NCBI RefSeq assembly: GCF_011193355.1
Contig: NZ_CP049780.1
Span: 1,099,582 to 1,163,581 of the forward strand
Reading direction: 5' to 3'
Length of the DNA stretch: 64,000 nucleotides
Origin: Streptomyces sp. JB150
Lineage (GTDB): Bacteria > Actinomycetota > Actinomycetes > Streptomycetales > Streptomycetaceae
The stretch's first letter is position 1. The number at the start of each line of letters is the position of its first letter. Positions 1 through 8,402 of the stretch are shown piece after piece. Below the pieces are notes generated by a model. That model was not told the DNA's origin and did not search any database. It was given only the letters and a program-made list of their open reading frames with translations. The translations under genes and the position numbers were made by a program.

Positions 1-225
1 CTCGGGCTTTCCTCCGGGCGCTTCCCTTCGGTCTTGCGTTTCCGACTCTATCAGGCTTTTTCCGTCTCTCTGACCACCCTCCTGCAGGCATGCAGAAGGA
101 GACCCCGAGATAGGATCTGACAAGTTGGGTTCCACCGGGCGAGGACGCCTTGGTCGCGTCGCTCAGCCCCAAGCAGGAGTACGACTGTACACGGGGCCGT
201 CGAGCGGGTGCAAATCCCTGAAGGA
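1..225. other. Non-coding leader region upstream of crr
   Basis: No convincing gene is seen here. A stretch at about 206-220 resembles a tRNA T-arm, but no acceptor, D or anticodon arm can be built around it. The segment presumably holds the distal part of the crr promoter region. The DasR-type operator follows at 226-241. I cannot place -10 and -35 boxes with confidence. Confidence 0.4.
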
Positions 226-241
226 GGTGGTCTAGACCTCT
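226..241. promoter_or_regulatory. DasR-responsive element (dre) of crr-ptsI
   Basis: The 16 bases GGTGGTCTAGACCTCT are centred on the palindrome GGTCTAGACC. They match the known DasR operator consensus ACTGGTCTAGACCACT closely. The site lies 114 bases before the crr start. In S. coelicolor the crr-ptsI transcript is known to be repressed by the GntR-family regulator DasR, which is relieved by glucosamine-6-phosphate. The assignment rests on motif similarity and gene context. Confidence 0.88.
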
Positions 242-354
242 ATTCAGGAGCTATCGTGCGGAACCGCCACTTCCTGTGACATACGCTGCTGATCAGTGCG
301 TCGTCCGGGACAGGCAGTGACGGCCCATACATCTCCACCCCTGGGAGGCTTCCC

Positions 355-804
355 ATGACCACCGTGACGTCCCCGTTGTCAGGACGCGCCATCGGACTGG
401 CGGCTGTGCCGGATCCGGTCTTCTCCGGGGCCATGGTCGGCCCTGGTACCGCCATCGATCCCGTGCGTGAGCCCTCCGAGGCGGTCGCGCCCGTCGACGG
501 CGTCATCGTCTCCCTCCACCCGCACGCCTTCGTGGTCGTCGACCCGGACGGACACGGCGTGCTCACCCATCTCGGCATCGACACCGTGCAGCTCAACGGC
601 GAGGGCTTCGAGCTGCTGGTGAACAAGGGCGACACCGTGACGCGCGGACAGGCCGTCGTGCGGTGGAACCCCGCCGCCGTCGAGGCCGCCGGCAAGTCCC
701 CGGTGTGCCCCGTCGTGGCGCTGGAGGCCACCGTCGAGGCGCTCTCCGAGCTCCGCGAGGACGGCGAGGTCAAGGTCGGCGACGGTCTCTTCGTCTGGAA
801 GTGA
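355..804 (+). CDS. crr: PTS glucose-type EIIA component (Crr)
   Basis: Cytoplasmic phosphocarrier of the phosphotransferase system. It takes phosphate from HPr and passes it to the IIB domain of a sugar permease. The 149-residue protein has the compact IIA-Glc fold. The phospho-accepting histidine is His72 in VLTHLGIDTV, with the partner His57 in LHPHAF. Length equals that of known Streptomyces Crr. A GGGAGG ribosome site precedes the ATG. It is followed 80 bases on by ptsI and preceded by a DasR operator. In Streptomyces this IIA serves mainly N-acetylglucosamine uptake rather than glucose. The HPr gene is not in the window. Confidence 0.95.
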   Translation: MTTVTSPLSGRAIGLAAVPDPVFSGAMVGPGTAIDPVREPSEAVAPVDGVIVSLHPHAFVVVDPDGHGVLTHLGIDTVQLNGEGFELLVNKGDTVTRGQAVVRWNPAAVEAAGKSPVCPVVALEATVEALSELREDGEVKVGDGLFVWK

Positions 805-884
805 CGTCACTGCCGTCCTAGGGCGGCCTGGTAGGACAACCACCGCGGCGGCGGGGCCCGCCGCACGTATCGGAGACGGGTGAG

Positions 885-2555
885 ATGGAGACAACGCTGC
901 GAGGCGTCGGCGTGAGCCACGGTGTGGCGATCGGCCAGGTTCGGCACATGGGGACGGCGGTGCTCGAACCGCCCGCCAAGCAGATCCCGGCCGAGGAGGC
1001 GGAGCGTGAGCAGGGGCGCGCCCGCAAGGCCGTGGAGGCTGTGGCGGCCGACCTGATCGCGCGCGGCAATCTGGCGGGCGGCGAGGCCCAGGCGGTGCTC
1101 GAGGCGCAGGCCATGATGGCGCAGGACCCCGAGCTGATCGCGGACGTCGACCGGCGGATCGTCGTGGGCAGCACGGCCGAGCGGGCCGTGTACGACGCGT
1201 TCGCCGCGTACCGGGATCTGCTGGCCGGTGCCGGTGAGTACCTGGCGGGCCGGGTCGCGGACCTCGACGATGTGCGGAATCGTATCGTCGCCCGGCTGCT
1301 GGGCGTTCCGATGCCGGGTGTGCCGGACAGCGACGAGCCCTATGTGCTGGTGGCGCGTGATCTGGCGCCGGCGGACACGGCGCTGCTCGATCCGGCGCTG
1401 GTGCTCGGGTTCGTGACCGAGGAGGGCGGGCCGACCAGCCACAGCGCGATCCTGGCCCGGGCGCTCGGTGTGCCGGCCGTGGTGGCGCTGCCGGGCGCCG
1501 GCGAGCTGGCCGAGGGAACGGTCGTCGCGGTGGACGGCAGCACCGGCGAGGTCTTCGTCGACCCGAGCGAGGAGAAGAAGGCGGCGCTGGAGGCGGCGGC
1601 CGCCGAGCGCAAGGCCGCGCTGGCCGCGTCGTCCGGTCCTGGTGCCACGTCCGACGGTCACAAGGTGCCGCTGCTCGCCAACATCGGCGGGATCGCGGAC
1701 GTGGCCGCGGCGGTGGAGGCTGGTGCGGAGGGGGTCGGTCTGTTCCGGACCGAGTTCCTGTTCCTGGACGACAACAAGAAGGCTCCTTCGGAGGAGAAGC
1801 AGGTCGAGGCCTACCGGCAGGTGCTCGAGGCGTTCCCCGAGGGCCGGGTCGTGGTGCGGGTGCTGGACGCCGGGGCGGACAAGCCGCTCGACTTCCTGAC
1901 GCCGGCCGACGAGCCGAACCCGGCGCTGGGTGTGCGGGGTCTGCGGACGCTGCTGGACCACCCCGAGGTGCTGCGCACCCAGTTGTCGGCGCTGGCGAAG
2001 GCCGCCGAGGGTCTGCCGGTCTACCTCGAGGTCATGGCGCCGATGGTGGCGGACCGTACGGACGCGAAGGCGTTCGCCGACGCGTGCCGGGCGGCGGGGC
2101 TGCGGGCGAAGTTCGGGGCGATGGTGGAGATCCCGTCGGCCGCGCTGCGGGCGCGGGCGATCCTCCAGGAGGTCGAGTTCCTGTCCCTGGGCACGAACGA
2201 CCTCGCTCAGTACACCTTCGCCGCGGACCGGCAGGTGGGTGCGGTGTCCCGGTTGCAGGACCCGTGGCAGCCGGCGCTGCTCGACCTGGTGGCGATGGCG
2301 GCCGAGGCCGCCAAGGCCGAGGGCAAGAGCTGTGGTGTCTGTGGTGAGGCGGCGTCCGACCCGCTGCTCGCCTGTGTGCTGACCGGTCTGGGGGTCACCT
2401 CGCTCTCCATGGGTGCGGCGTCGATTCCTTATGTCCGGGCGGCGCTGGCGAAGTACACACTGGCGCAGTGCGAGCGTGCCGCGGCGGCCGCGCGGGCGGC
2501 GGACACGGCCGAGGACGCGCGCAACGCCGCTCAGGCGGTGCTGTCCGGCGAGTGA
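885..2555 (+). CDS. ptsI: PTS enzyme I (phosphoenolpyruvate-protein phosphotransferase)
   Basis: Transfers phosphate from phosphoenolpyruvate to HPr, the first step of the PTS. The 556-residue protein shows the N-terminal HPr-binding and phosphohistidine domain. Its active His186 lies in the swivelling segment GGPTSHSAILARALGVPAVV. The C-terminal PEP-binding TIM barrel carries the conserved GLFRTEFLF, LGTNDLAQYT and CGEAASDP motifs. Length is normal for the family. It shares the DasR-controlled transcript with crr and is followed at once by a strong hairpin terminator. Confidence 0.96.
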   Translation: METTLRGVGVSHGVAIGQVRHMGTAVLEPPAKQIPAEEAEREQGRARKAVEAVAADLIARGNLAGGEAQAVLEAQAMMAQDPELIADVDRRIVVGSTAERAVYDAFAAYRDLLAGAGEYLAGRVADLDDVRNRIVARLLGVPMPGVPDSDEPYVLVARDLAPADTALLDPALVLGFVTEEGGPTSHSAILARALGVPAVVALPGAGELAEGTVVAVDGSTGEVFVDPSEEKKAALEAAAAERKAALAASSGPGATSDGHKVPLLANIGGIADVAAAVEAGAEGVGLFRTEFLFLDDNKKAPSEEKQVEAYRQVLEAFPEGRVVVRVLDAGADKPLDFLTPADEPNPALGVRGLRTLLDHPEVLRTQLSALAKAAEGLPVYLEVMAPMVADRTDAKAFADACRAAGLRAKFGAMVEIPSAALRARAILQEVEFLSLGTNDLAQYTFAADRQVGAVSRLQDPWQPALLDLVAMAAEAAKAEGKSCGVCGEAASDPLLACVLTGLGVTSLSMGAASIPYVRAALAKYTLAQCERAAAAARAADTAEDARNAAQAVLSGE

Positions 2556-2580
2556 TCCGGAAGTCCGGCCGAGGCTGTGG

Positions 2581-2616
2581 CCAGGGGCGCTCCACCGTCG
2601 GGTGGGGCGCCCCTGG
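2581..2616. terminator. Rho-independent-type terminator after ptsI
   Basis: A 16-bp stem (2581-2596 with 2601-2616, one G-T pair) closes a 4-base GTCG loop 26 bases after the ptsI stop. There is no strong T-run, as is common in Streptomyces. It lies between converging genes and may serve both strands. Confidence 0.8.
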
Positions 2617-2621
2617 CGCGT

Positions 2622-3509
2622 TCAGTGCCGGTGGGGTGGCGGTGCGTCGTCGCCGAGGTCGGGCGGCGCGCAGTAGTCGACGCCCGACTCGGGTGAGATC
2701 AGGTCGCCGGATTCGACGTCGGTGCAGTACGCGTCGAAGACCTCTCCGGCGGTGAGGGCTTCGAGTCCGTTGCCGCGCAGGCGCCAGCCGTAGACGCGGT
2801 CGGAGGTGCCGGGGGCGCTGGTGCGCATGACGAGGCCGCCGGGGCTGCGGGTGGCGATGCCGAGGGCGAGGACCGTGGTGAATTCGAGGGCTTCGGACTC
2901 GTCGAGCTCGGTGGCGCCGTCGTGGTCGTCGGCGTGCAGGACGGCGACGAGGGTCTCGGGGGTCGCCGAGACGCTGCACACGAGGTGGCGGTGGCCCGGT
3001 GGGGCCGTGTCGAGGATGCGGACGAGGAGGGCGGAGGCGCGGGTGAAGGCAGCGCGTCCGAGGTCCTCGCCGCAGGTGGCGCAGGTGCCGGCGCGGGCCA
3101 GCAGCGTCGACGCGTAGTCCCAGGTGGCCTGGCGGACGGCCGCCTCGACCAGTTCGGGGACGAGGTCGGTGAGGGGCCGGCCGTCGTAGGGGATGCTGGG
3201 GCCTTCGGCGGCCAGTTCGGCGGTGAAGCGGCTGCGGCTGGCCGGGGCGTCGGGGTCGAGGCCGGTGGCGGCGCAGTAGTCGGCGTATTCCTGCGGGTCG
3301 AAGAGGGCGACCGTGGTGTGGGTGCCCTGGGCGGCTCGGTTCTTGAGCAGGGCTTCGACCTGCTGGAGGTAGGTCCGGTGGTCGTCGAAGGTGAAGCTGC
3401 GGTAGCGCCGCATGGCGCGGAAGTCGTGCTCGTCGGTGAGCAGGCCGATGGTGCCGGCGATCTCGCGGTGCAGGACGCGCCGCATGGTCAGGTTGTCGGT
3501 GTGCGCCAT
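2622..3509 (-). CDS. Conserved hypothetical protein
   Basis: A 295-residue soluble protein that I do not recognise. The start MAHTDNLTMRRVL is chosen because a GGGGGA ribosome site sits just upstream; an in-frame ATG 36 bases further up lacks one. The N-terminal third is charged and helical. A CATCGEDLG stretch near residues 150-160 and a later lone Cys are not enough to claim zinc binding. There is no signal peptide or membrane segment. It converges on ptsI across the terminator and is probably monocistronic. Confidence 0.75.
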   Translation of the reverse strand: MAHTDNLTMRRVLHREIAGTIGLLTDEHDFRAMRRYRSFTFDDHRTYLQQVEALLKNRAAQGTHTTVALFDPQEYADYCAATGLDPDAPASRSRFTAELAAEGPSIPYDGRPLTDLVPELVEAAVRQATWDYASTLLARAGTCATCGEDLGRAAFTRASALLVRILDTAPPGHRHLVCSVSATPETLVAVLHADDHDGATELDESEALEFTTVLALGIATRSPGGLVMRTSAPGTSDRVYGWRLRGNGLEALTAGEVFDAYCTDVESGDLISPESGVDYCAPPDLGDDAPPPHRH

Positions 3510-3646
3510 TGTTTCCCCCTGTGCGCGCAGTCGATCAGTGCTCACTCACCGTAACGGGTGGCACTGACAACGGCGTCCGAGCGGCCTCGGCCGGCGCCGC
3601 GGGGTGCGGGTCCGGGGCCGCTCGGCGGGGTGGGCGCCGGGTGCGG

Positions 3647-5614
3647 TCAGGCGCGTTCGCGGGCCAGGTCCTCGTAGAAGTGGAGCAGGTCGAGGTTGTC
3701 GACGGAACCGGGGTTGACGGCTTTGTCGAGGGGGGTGCCCTGAAGGAGGCGCTTGACGGGAACCTCGATGCGTTTGCCGGTGAGGGTGTGCGGGACGCCG
3801 GGCACTTCGATGATCTCGTCGGGGACGTGGCGCGGTGAGAGCTGTTCGCGGATGGTCCGCTTGACGCGGTCGCGGAGGGCGTCGTCGAGGACGGCGCCGG
3901 GGGCAAGGTGGACGAACAGGGGCATCCAGTAGCCGCCGTCGGGCTGTTCGATGCCGATGACGAGGGATTCCCTGATCTCCGGAAGGCGTTCGACGGCTTC
4001 GTAGATGTCGGCCGAGCCCATGCGCACGCCCTGCCGGTTGAGGGTCGAGTCGGAGCGGCCGTGGATGACGACGGAGCCGCGGGAGGTGACGGTGATCCAG
4101 TCGCCGTGGCGCCAGACGCCGGGGTAGGTGTCGAAGTAGCTGTCGTGGTAGCGGCTGCCGTCGGGGTCGTTCCAGAAGTAGATCGGCATGGACGGCATGG
4201 GGTTGGTGACCACGAGTTCGCCGACCTCGTCGGTCAGGGGTTTGCCGCTCGGGTCCCAGGACTGCAGGTCGGTGCCGAGGCCGGGGGCCTGGAGTTCGCC
4301 GACGTACACGGGGAGGGTGGGGACGGCTCCGGCGAAGCAGGAGCACACGTCGGTGCCGCCGCTGACGGAGGCGATCCAGAGGTCGTCGCGGACCTCGTCG
4401 TGCAGCCAGCGGAAGCCGTCGGGCGGCAGGGGGGAGCCGGTGGTGGCGACGCAGCGCACGGCGGACAGGTCGTAGTCCCGCGCGGGGTGGACGTCCGCCT
4501 TGCGGCAGGCCATGACGTAGGCGGCGGAGGTGCCGTAGAGGGTGGCCCCGGTGCGTTCGGCGATGCGCCACTGGGCACCGGTGTCGGGGTGTCCGGGGCT
4601 GCCGTCGTAGAGGACGATCGTGGTGCCGGTGAGGAGGCCGGAGACGAGGAAGTTCCACATCATCCAGCCGGTCGAGGTGTACCAGAAGAAGCGGTCCCCG
4701 GGGCCGAGGTCGCAGTGCAGGCCGAGCTGTTTGAGGTGCTCGACGAGGATGCCGCCCTGGGACTGGACGATCGGCTTGGGCAGGCCCGTGGTGCCCGAGG
4801 AGTACAGGACCCACAGGGGGTGGTCGAAGGGGACCTGCTCGAATGCGGGCTCGACGTCCGCGCTGGTGAGGGCCGGCCACTCCAGGGTTCCCTCGGGTGC
4901 CCCGGTGCCGAGGAGGGGGATGTGGACGACCGCGCGGAGGCTGGGCAGCTCGCGGCGCAGTTCGGCGACGGTGTCGCGGCGGTCGTGTTCCTTGCCGCCG
5001 TAGCGGTAGCCGTCGACGGTGAACAGGACGACGGGTTCGACCTGCTGAAAGCGGTCGAGGACGCTGCGGGCGCCGAAGTCGGGGGCGCAGGAGGTCCACA
5101 CGCCGCCGACCGCGGCGGTGGCCAGGAGGGCGACGACGGCTTCGGGGATGTTGGGGAGGTAGCCGCTGACGCGGTCGCCGGGGCGGACGCCGAGGGCGCG
5201 CAGTTCCGCGGCCAGGGAGCCGACCTGGCGGCGCAGCTCGGACCAGGTCACCGCGCGGGGCTCGTGTGTCTCGTCGACGCAGAGGAGGGCCGGTTCGTCC
5301 GCGCGGGTCGCGCTCGCGCGCAGGGCGTGTTCGGCGTAGTTCAGGGTGGCTCCGGGGAACCACTGGGCGCCGGGCATGGCGCGGTCGCCGAGCACGCGCG
5401 CGTAGAGGGTGGAGAAGCGGACATCGAACCATTCGGTGACGGCTTTCCAGAAGGTGTCCAGCTCGTCGACGGACCAGCGGTGCAGTGCGGCGTATCCGCC
5501 CTCGGCGGGGGCGCCGTGGTGTTCGGCGGCCCAGGCCTGGAACCTGGTGATCTGTGCCTGGGCGATGCGTTCCGGATCGGGCTGCCAGAGCGGCTGGGGG
5601 TTCACGGTCGACAT
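3647..5614 (-). CDS. Acetoacetyl-CoA synthetase
   Basis: Activates acetoacetate with ATP and CoA to acetoacetyl-CoA (family EC 6.2.1.16). The 655-residue length and N-terminal extension match the acetoacetate-CoA ligase branch of the ANL superfamily. The AMP-binding P-loop motif is VLYSSGTTGLPKPI. The mid-domain FWYTSTGWMMWNF and YHDSYF segments are typical of the branch. The C-terminal domain contains GSADIYEAVE and the lysine-bearing PHTLTGKRIEVPVKR. The ATG start follows a GGGAG ribosome site; upstream in-frame sequence lacks one. It is transcribed away from the GH31 gene. Confidence 0.93.
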   Translation of the reverse strand: MSTVNPQPLWQPDPERIAQAQITRFQAWAAEHHGAPAEGGYAALHRWSVDELDTFWKAVTEWFDVRFSTLYARVLGDRAMPGAQWFPGATLNYAEHALRASATRADEPALLCVDETHEPRAVTWSELRRQVGSLAAELRALGVRPGDRVSGYLPNIPEAVVALLATAAVGGVWTSCAPDFGARSVLDRFQQVEPVVLFTVDGYRYGGKEHDRRDTVAELRRELPSLRAVVHIPLLGTGAPEGTLEWPALTSADVEPAFEQVPFDHPLWVLYSSGTTGLPKPIVQSQGGILVEHLKQLGLHCDLGPGDRFFWYTSTGWMMWNFLVSGLLTGTTIVLYDGSPGHPDTGAQWRIAERTGATLYGTSAAYVMACRKADVHPARDYDLSAVRCVATTGSPLPPDGFRWLHDEVRDDLWIASVSGGTDVCSCFAGAVPTLPVYVGELQAPGLGTDLQSWDPSGKPLTDEVGELVVTNPMPSMPIYFWNDPDGSRYHDSYFDTYPGVWRHGDWITVTSRGSVVIHGRSDSTLNRQGVRMGSADIYEAVERLPEIRESLVIGIEQPDGGYWMPLFVHLAPGAVLDDALRDRVKRTIREQLSPRHVPDEIIEVPGVPHTLTGKRIEVPVKRLLQGTPLDKAVNPGSVDNLDLLHFYEDLARERA

Positions 5615-5826
5615 GGGCGGCTCCCGGACTGTGCGCGTCGTGTGCGTCCTCCGCGCACGGGCTGGGGTGTGCGCGTGACGCGGCTGACACGGACGATGCC
5701 ATGTGATCGACTTCAGCACCAGGGTCCGCCCCACATAGTCCGTGTCGTGAAGATGTGGTCCTGGCACGGGTGAACGGCAGTTGAACGCGACGCGCCGACC
5801 GTCCGGACAGTGGCAGGGTGAGCAGC

Positions 5827-8193
5827 ATGGACGGTCGTGACCTGGTGCGTTCGGTGAAGGCGGTCGGTTCCGTGGGGGCGGCGCAGGGGTTGCGTATCGT
5901 GCGGGCGGCGTGGCGCAGGAGGCGCGCGGACGCCGCGGGGCTGCCGCCGCGGGGTGCGGAGCGGGCGCGGGTGCCCGGTGTCCTGGAGTGCGCGGAGCCC
6001 GGGCCGGGTGGCGGCACGCTGCGGTTCAGCCGGTCGGAGCTGCGGGTGACCGTCACGGTGAGCGGGGCGGTCTTCTGGGGGTGGGACGGGGCCGGTCCCG
6101 AGCCGTCGTACGCGCTCGCGGGGCGGTGTCCGGAGCCGGATCCGCGGGCGGTGCTGGAGCCCGACAAGGACGGCGGCTGGCGGGTGGTGGCCGAGCGGAT
6201 GACGGTCGTGGTGTCGCGGCAGGGGGCGATCGAGGTCCGTACGCCCGGTGGGGTGACCCTGCGCCGCGATCTGCCGCCGCGCTGGTGGGAGCCGGCCGGT
6301 GGGGGCACCGCGCGGTGGCGGCAGCGGTCGGAGGTGCCGGCGGACGCGCGGTTCTTCGGGCTGGGCGGACGGGCGTGCGGGCCCCGGCTGCGGGACGGCG
6401 CCTACCGGCTGTGGAACACCGACCCGGGGCGGCCCTTCGGGCCCGGGGACGATCCGCTGTACATCACGATGCCGGTGCACCTGGTGGTGGCCGACGCGGG
6501 CACGCATCTGGTGTTCCACGACACCACGTGGGACGGGACGGTGCTGCTGCGCGAGGGCGAGGAGGGCGCGGGTTCGGGGCACGACCGCGGCGGGATGTGC
6601 GAGCTGCGGATGGACGGGGGGCCGCTGCGCTGCTGGGTGGTGGTGGGGTCCCCCTCGCGCGTGCTGCTCGGCTGGGCGTCGCTGACGGGGGCGCCCGCGC
6701 TGCCGCCGGTCTGGGCGCTGGGCCATCACCACGCACGGTGGGGTTTCGGCAGCGAGCAGGAGGTGCGGCGGATCGTCGCGGGCTACCAGGAGCGCGGTCT
6801 GCCGCTGGACGCGGTCCATCTGGCCACCGATCACCACGAGGAGCACCGGGTCTTCACCGTCGATCCCGATCGCTTCCCGAAGCTGCCGCAGCTCGCCGAG
6901 GACCTGCGGCGGGACGGGATACGGCTGGTGTCGGTCGTGGGCGCGGCGGTGCAGGCGGAGCCGGGGGACGCCGTGTACGACAGCGGGACGGCCGGGGACG
7001 CGTTCGTGCGGGACGCGTCGGGGCGGCTCGTGCGGGGTGTCGGGTGGCCCGGCGAGACGGTGTTCCCGGATTTCACGGACGCGCGGGTGCGGCGGTGGTG
7101 GGGCCGACAGTACGAGGAGCGGCTGGCGCAGGGTTTCTCCGGGTTCTGGCATGACATGAACGAGCCGACGTCGTTCGCGGCGTTCGGGGAGACGACGCTG
7201 CCGCGGTCGGCCCGGCACTCCCTGGAGGGGCGTGGGGGCGATCACCGGGAGGCGCACAACGTGTACGGGCTGGGCATGGCGCGGGCGGGCTACGAAGGGC
7301 TGGCCGGGCCGGCGCCGGGGCAGCGGCCGTTCGTGTTCTCTCGTTCGGGCTGGGTGGGCATGCAGCGTTACGGCGGTGCCTGGTCGGGTGGCGTGGCGAC
7401 GGGCTGGCCGGGGCTGCGGGCGTCGCTGTCGCTGGTCATGGGGCTCGGTCTGTGCGGGGTGCCGTACTCGGGGCCGGACGTGGGCGGCTACGACGGCCGT
7501 CCTTCGCCGGAGCTGTATCTGCGCTGGTTCCAGCTCGCCGCGTACCTGCCGCTGTTCCGCACGCATGCCGGGCCGGAGGCGGGGCGCAGGGAGCCGTGGG
7601 AGTTCGGCACGCAGGTGCTGGAGTACGCGCGCGTGGCGCTGCTGGAGCGGCGGCGGCTGCTGCCGTACTTCGTGACGCTGGCGCATCTGGCCCGGCGTAC
7701 GGGGGCTCCCTATGTGCGGCCGTTGTGGTGGGCGGCGCCGGAGGACCGGGCGCTGCGGGACTGTGAGGACGCCTTCCTGCTGGGCGACTGTCTGCTGGTG
7801 GCGCCGGTGCTGCAGCCGGGCACGGAGCGGCGGGTGGTGCGGCTGCCGCGCGGGCGGTGGTACGACACGGCGACGGAGCGGGCGTACGAGGGTCCGGGGC
7901 GGGTGCTGGTGGATGCGCCCCTGTCACGGATTCCGGTGTTCGCGCGCGCGGGTGCGGTGATTCCCGTCCGCGGGGACGACGGCGGCCTGGAGCTGGAGGT
8001 GTGGGCTCCCGCGCGGGGCCGGACCGGGCGTGGCCTGGTGGTGCGGGATGCCGGGGACGGCTGGGAGGAGGCGGAGATCGAGCGGTACACGTCCCGCCGG
8101 GCGGGCCGGCGGGTGGTGGTCGAGCGGTCCGGTGAGGGCGGCGGGGCGGAGCCGCCGTGCTCGGTGCGGGTGCGGGGGCTGGGCGCGGAGTGA
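5827..8193 (+). CDS. Glycoside hydrolase family 31 (alpha-glucosidase-like)
   Basis: A predicted alpha-glycosidase of 788 residues. The N-terminal beta-sandwich is followed by the GH31 barrel. The catalytic nucleophile is Asp443 in FWHDMNEPTSF. The acid/base region lies in the following RSGWVGMQRYGGAWSG and GVPYSGPDVGGYDG segments, and the substrate-shaping GHHHARWGF motif is earlier. There is no signal peptide, so it probably acts in the cytoplasm on imported or storage alpha-glucans. The ATG at 5827 is preferred over a GTG nine bases upstream because AGGGTGAG is better spaced to it. Substrate is not determinable from sequence. Confidence 0.88.
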   Translation: MDGRDLVRSVKAVGSVGAAQGLRIVRAAWRRRRADAAGLPPRGAERARVPGVLECAEPGPGGGTLRFSRSELRVTVTVSGAVFWGWDGAGPEPSYALAGRCPEPDPRAVLEPDKDGGWRVVAERMTVVVSRQGAIEVRTPGGVTLRRDLPPRWWEPAGGGTARWRQRSEVPADARFFGLGGRACGPRLRDGAYRLWNTDPGRPFGPGDDPLYITMPVHLVVADAGTHLVFHDTTWDGTVLLREGEEGAGSGHDRGGMCELRMDGGPLRCWVVVGSPSRVLLGWASLTGAPALPPVWALGHHHARWGFGSEQEVRRIVAGYQERGLPLDAVHLATDHHEEHRVFTVDPDRFPKLPQLAEDLRRDGIRLVSVVGAAVQAEPGDAVYDSGTAGDAFVRDASGRLVRGVGWPGETVFPDFTDARVRRWWGRQYEERLAQGFSGFWHDMNEPTSFAAFGETTLPRSARHSLEGRGGDHREAHNVYGLGMARAGYEGLAGPAPGQRPFVFSRSGWVGMQRYGGAWSGGVATGWPGLRASLSLVMGLGLCGVPYSGPDVGGYDGRPSPELYLRWFQLAAYLPLFRTHAGPEAGRREPWEFGTQVLEYARVALLERRRLLPYFVTLAHLARRTGAPYVRPLWWAAPEDRALRDCEDAFLLGDCLLVAPVLQPGTERRVVRLPRGRWYDTATERAYEGPGRVLVDAPLSRIPVFARAGAVIPVRGDDGGLELEVWAPARGRTGRGLVVRDAGDGWEEAEIERYTSRRAGRRVVVERSGEGGGAEPPCSVRVRGLGAE

Positions 8194-8310
8194 GTCGGTA
8201 GGGCCAGGCGGCGGGGACAGCCGTGGGGCGGTGTCCGGCGGGGACAGGCGCGGCTGCGGCGGATTCGGCTGCGGTGCCCGGCTACGGTCGATCGGCTGCG
8301 GGGGATCGGC

Positions 8311-8386
8311 TGCGGTGTCCGGGGGGTGGCCCGGTTGCGGTGTCCGGGGGGTGGCCCGGTTGCGGTGTCCGGGGGTGGCCGGGTGC
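8311..8386. repeat. 25-bp tandem repeat, three copies
   Basis: A unit starting TGCGGTGTCCGGGGGGTGGC occurs at 8311-8335, 8336-8360 and, with slight decay, from 8361. It lies in the gap between converging genes. Shorter degenerate copies of GGCTGCGG precede it from about 8250. No coding or regulatory role is visible. Confidence 0.8.
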
Positions 8387-8402
8387 GGTCGGCCCGGCGG
8401 CC

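Noticed and set aside
200..224. tRNA-like T-arm (GGGTGCAAATCCCT)
   Set aside because: No matching acceptor stem, D-arm or anticodon arm can be drawn around it.
3908..5773. Long open frame opposite acetoacetyl-CoA synthetase
   Set aside because: Gly/Asp/Val-rich shadow of the real gene caused by high GC at third positions; no ribosome site.
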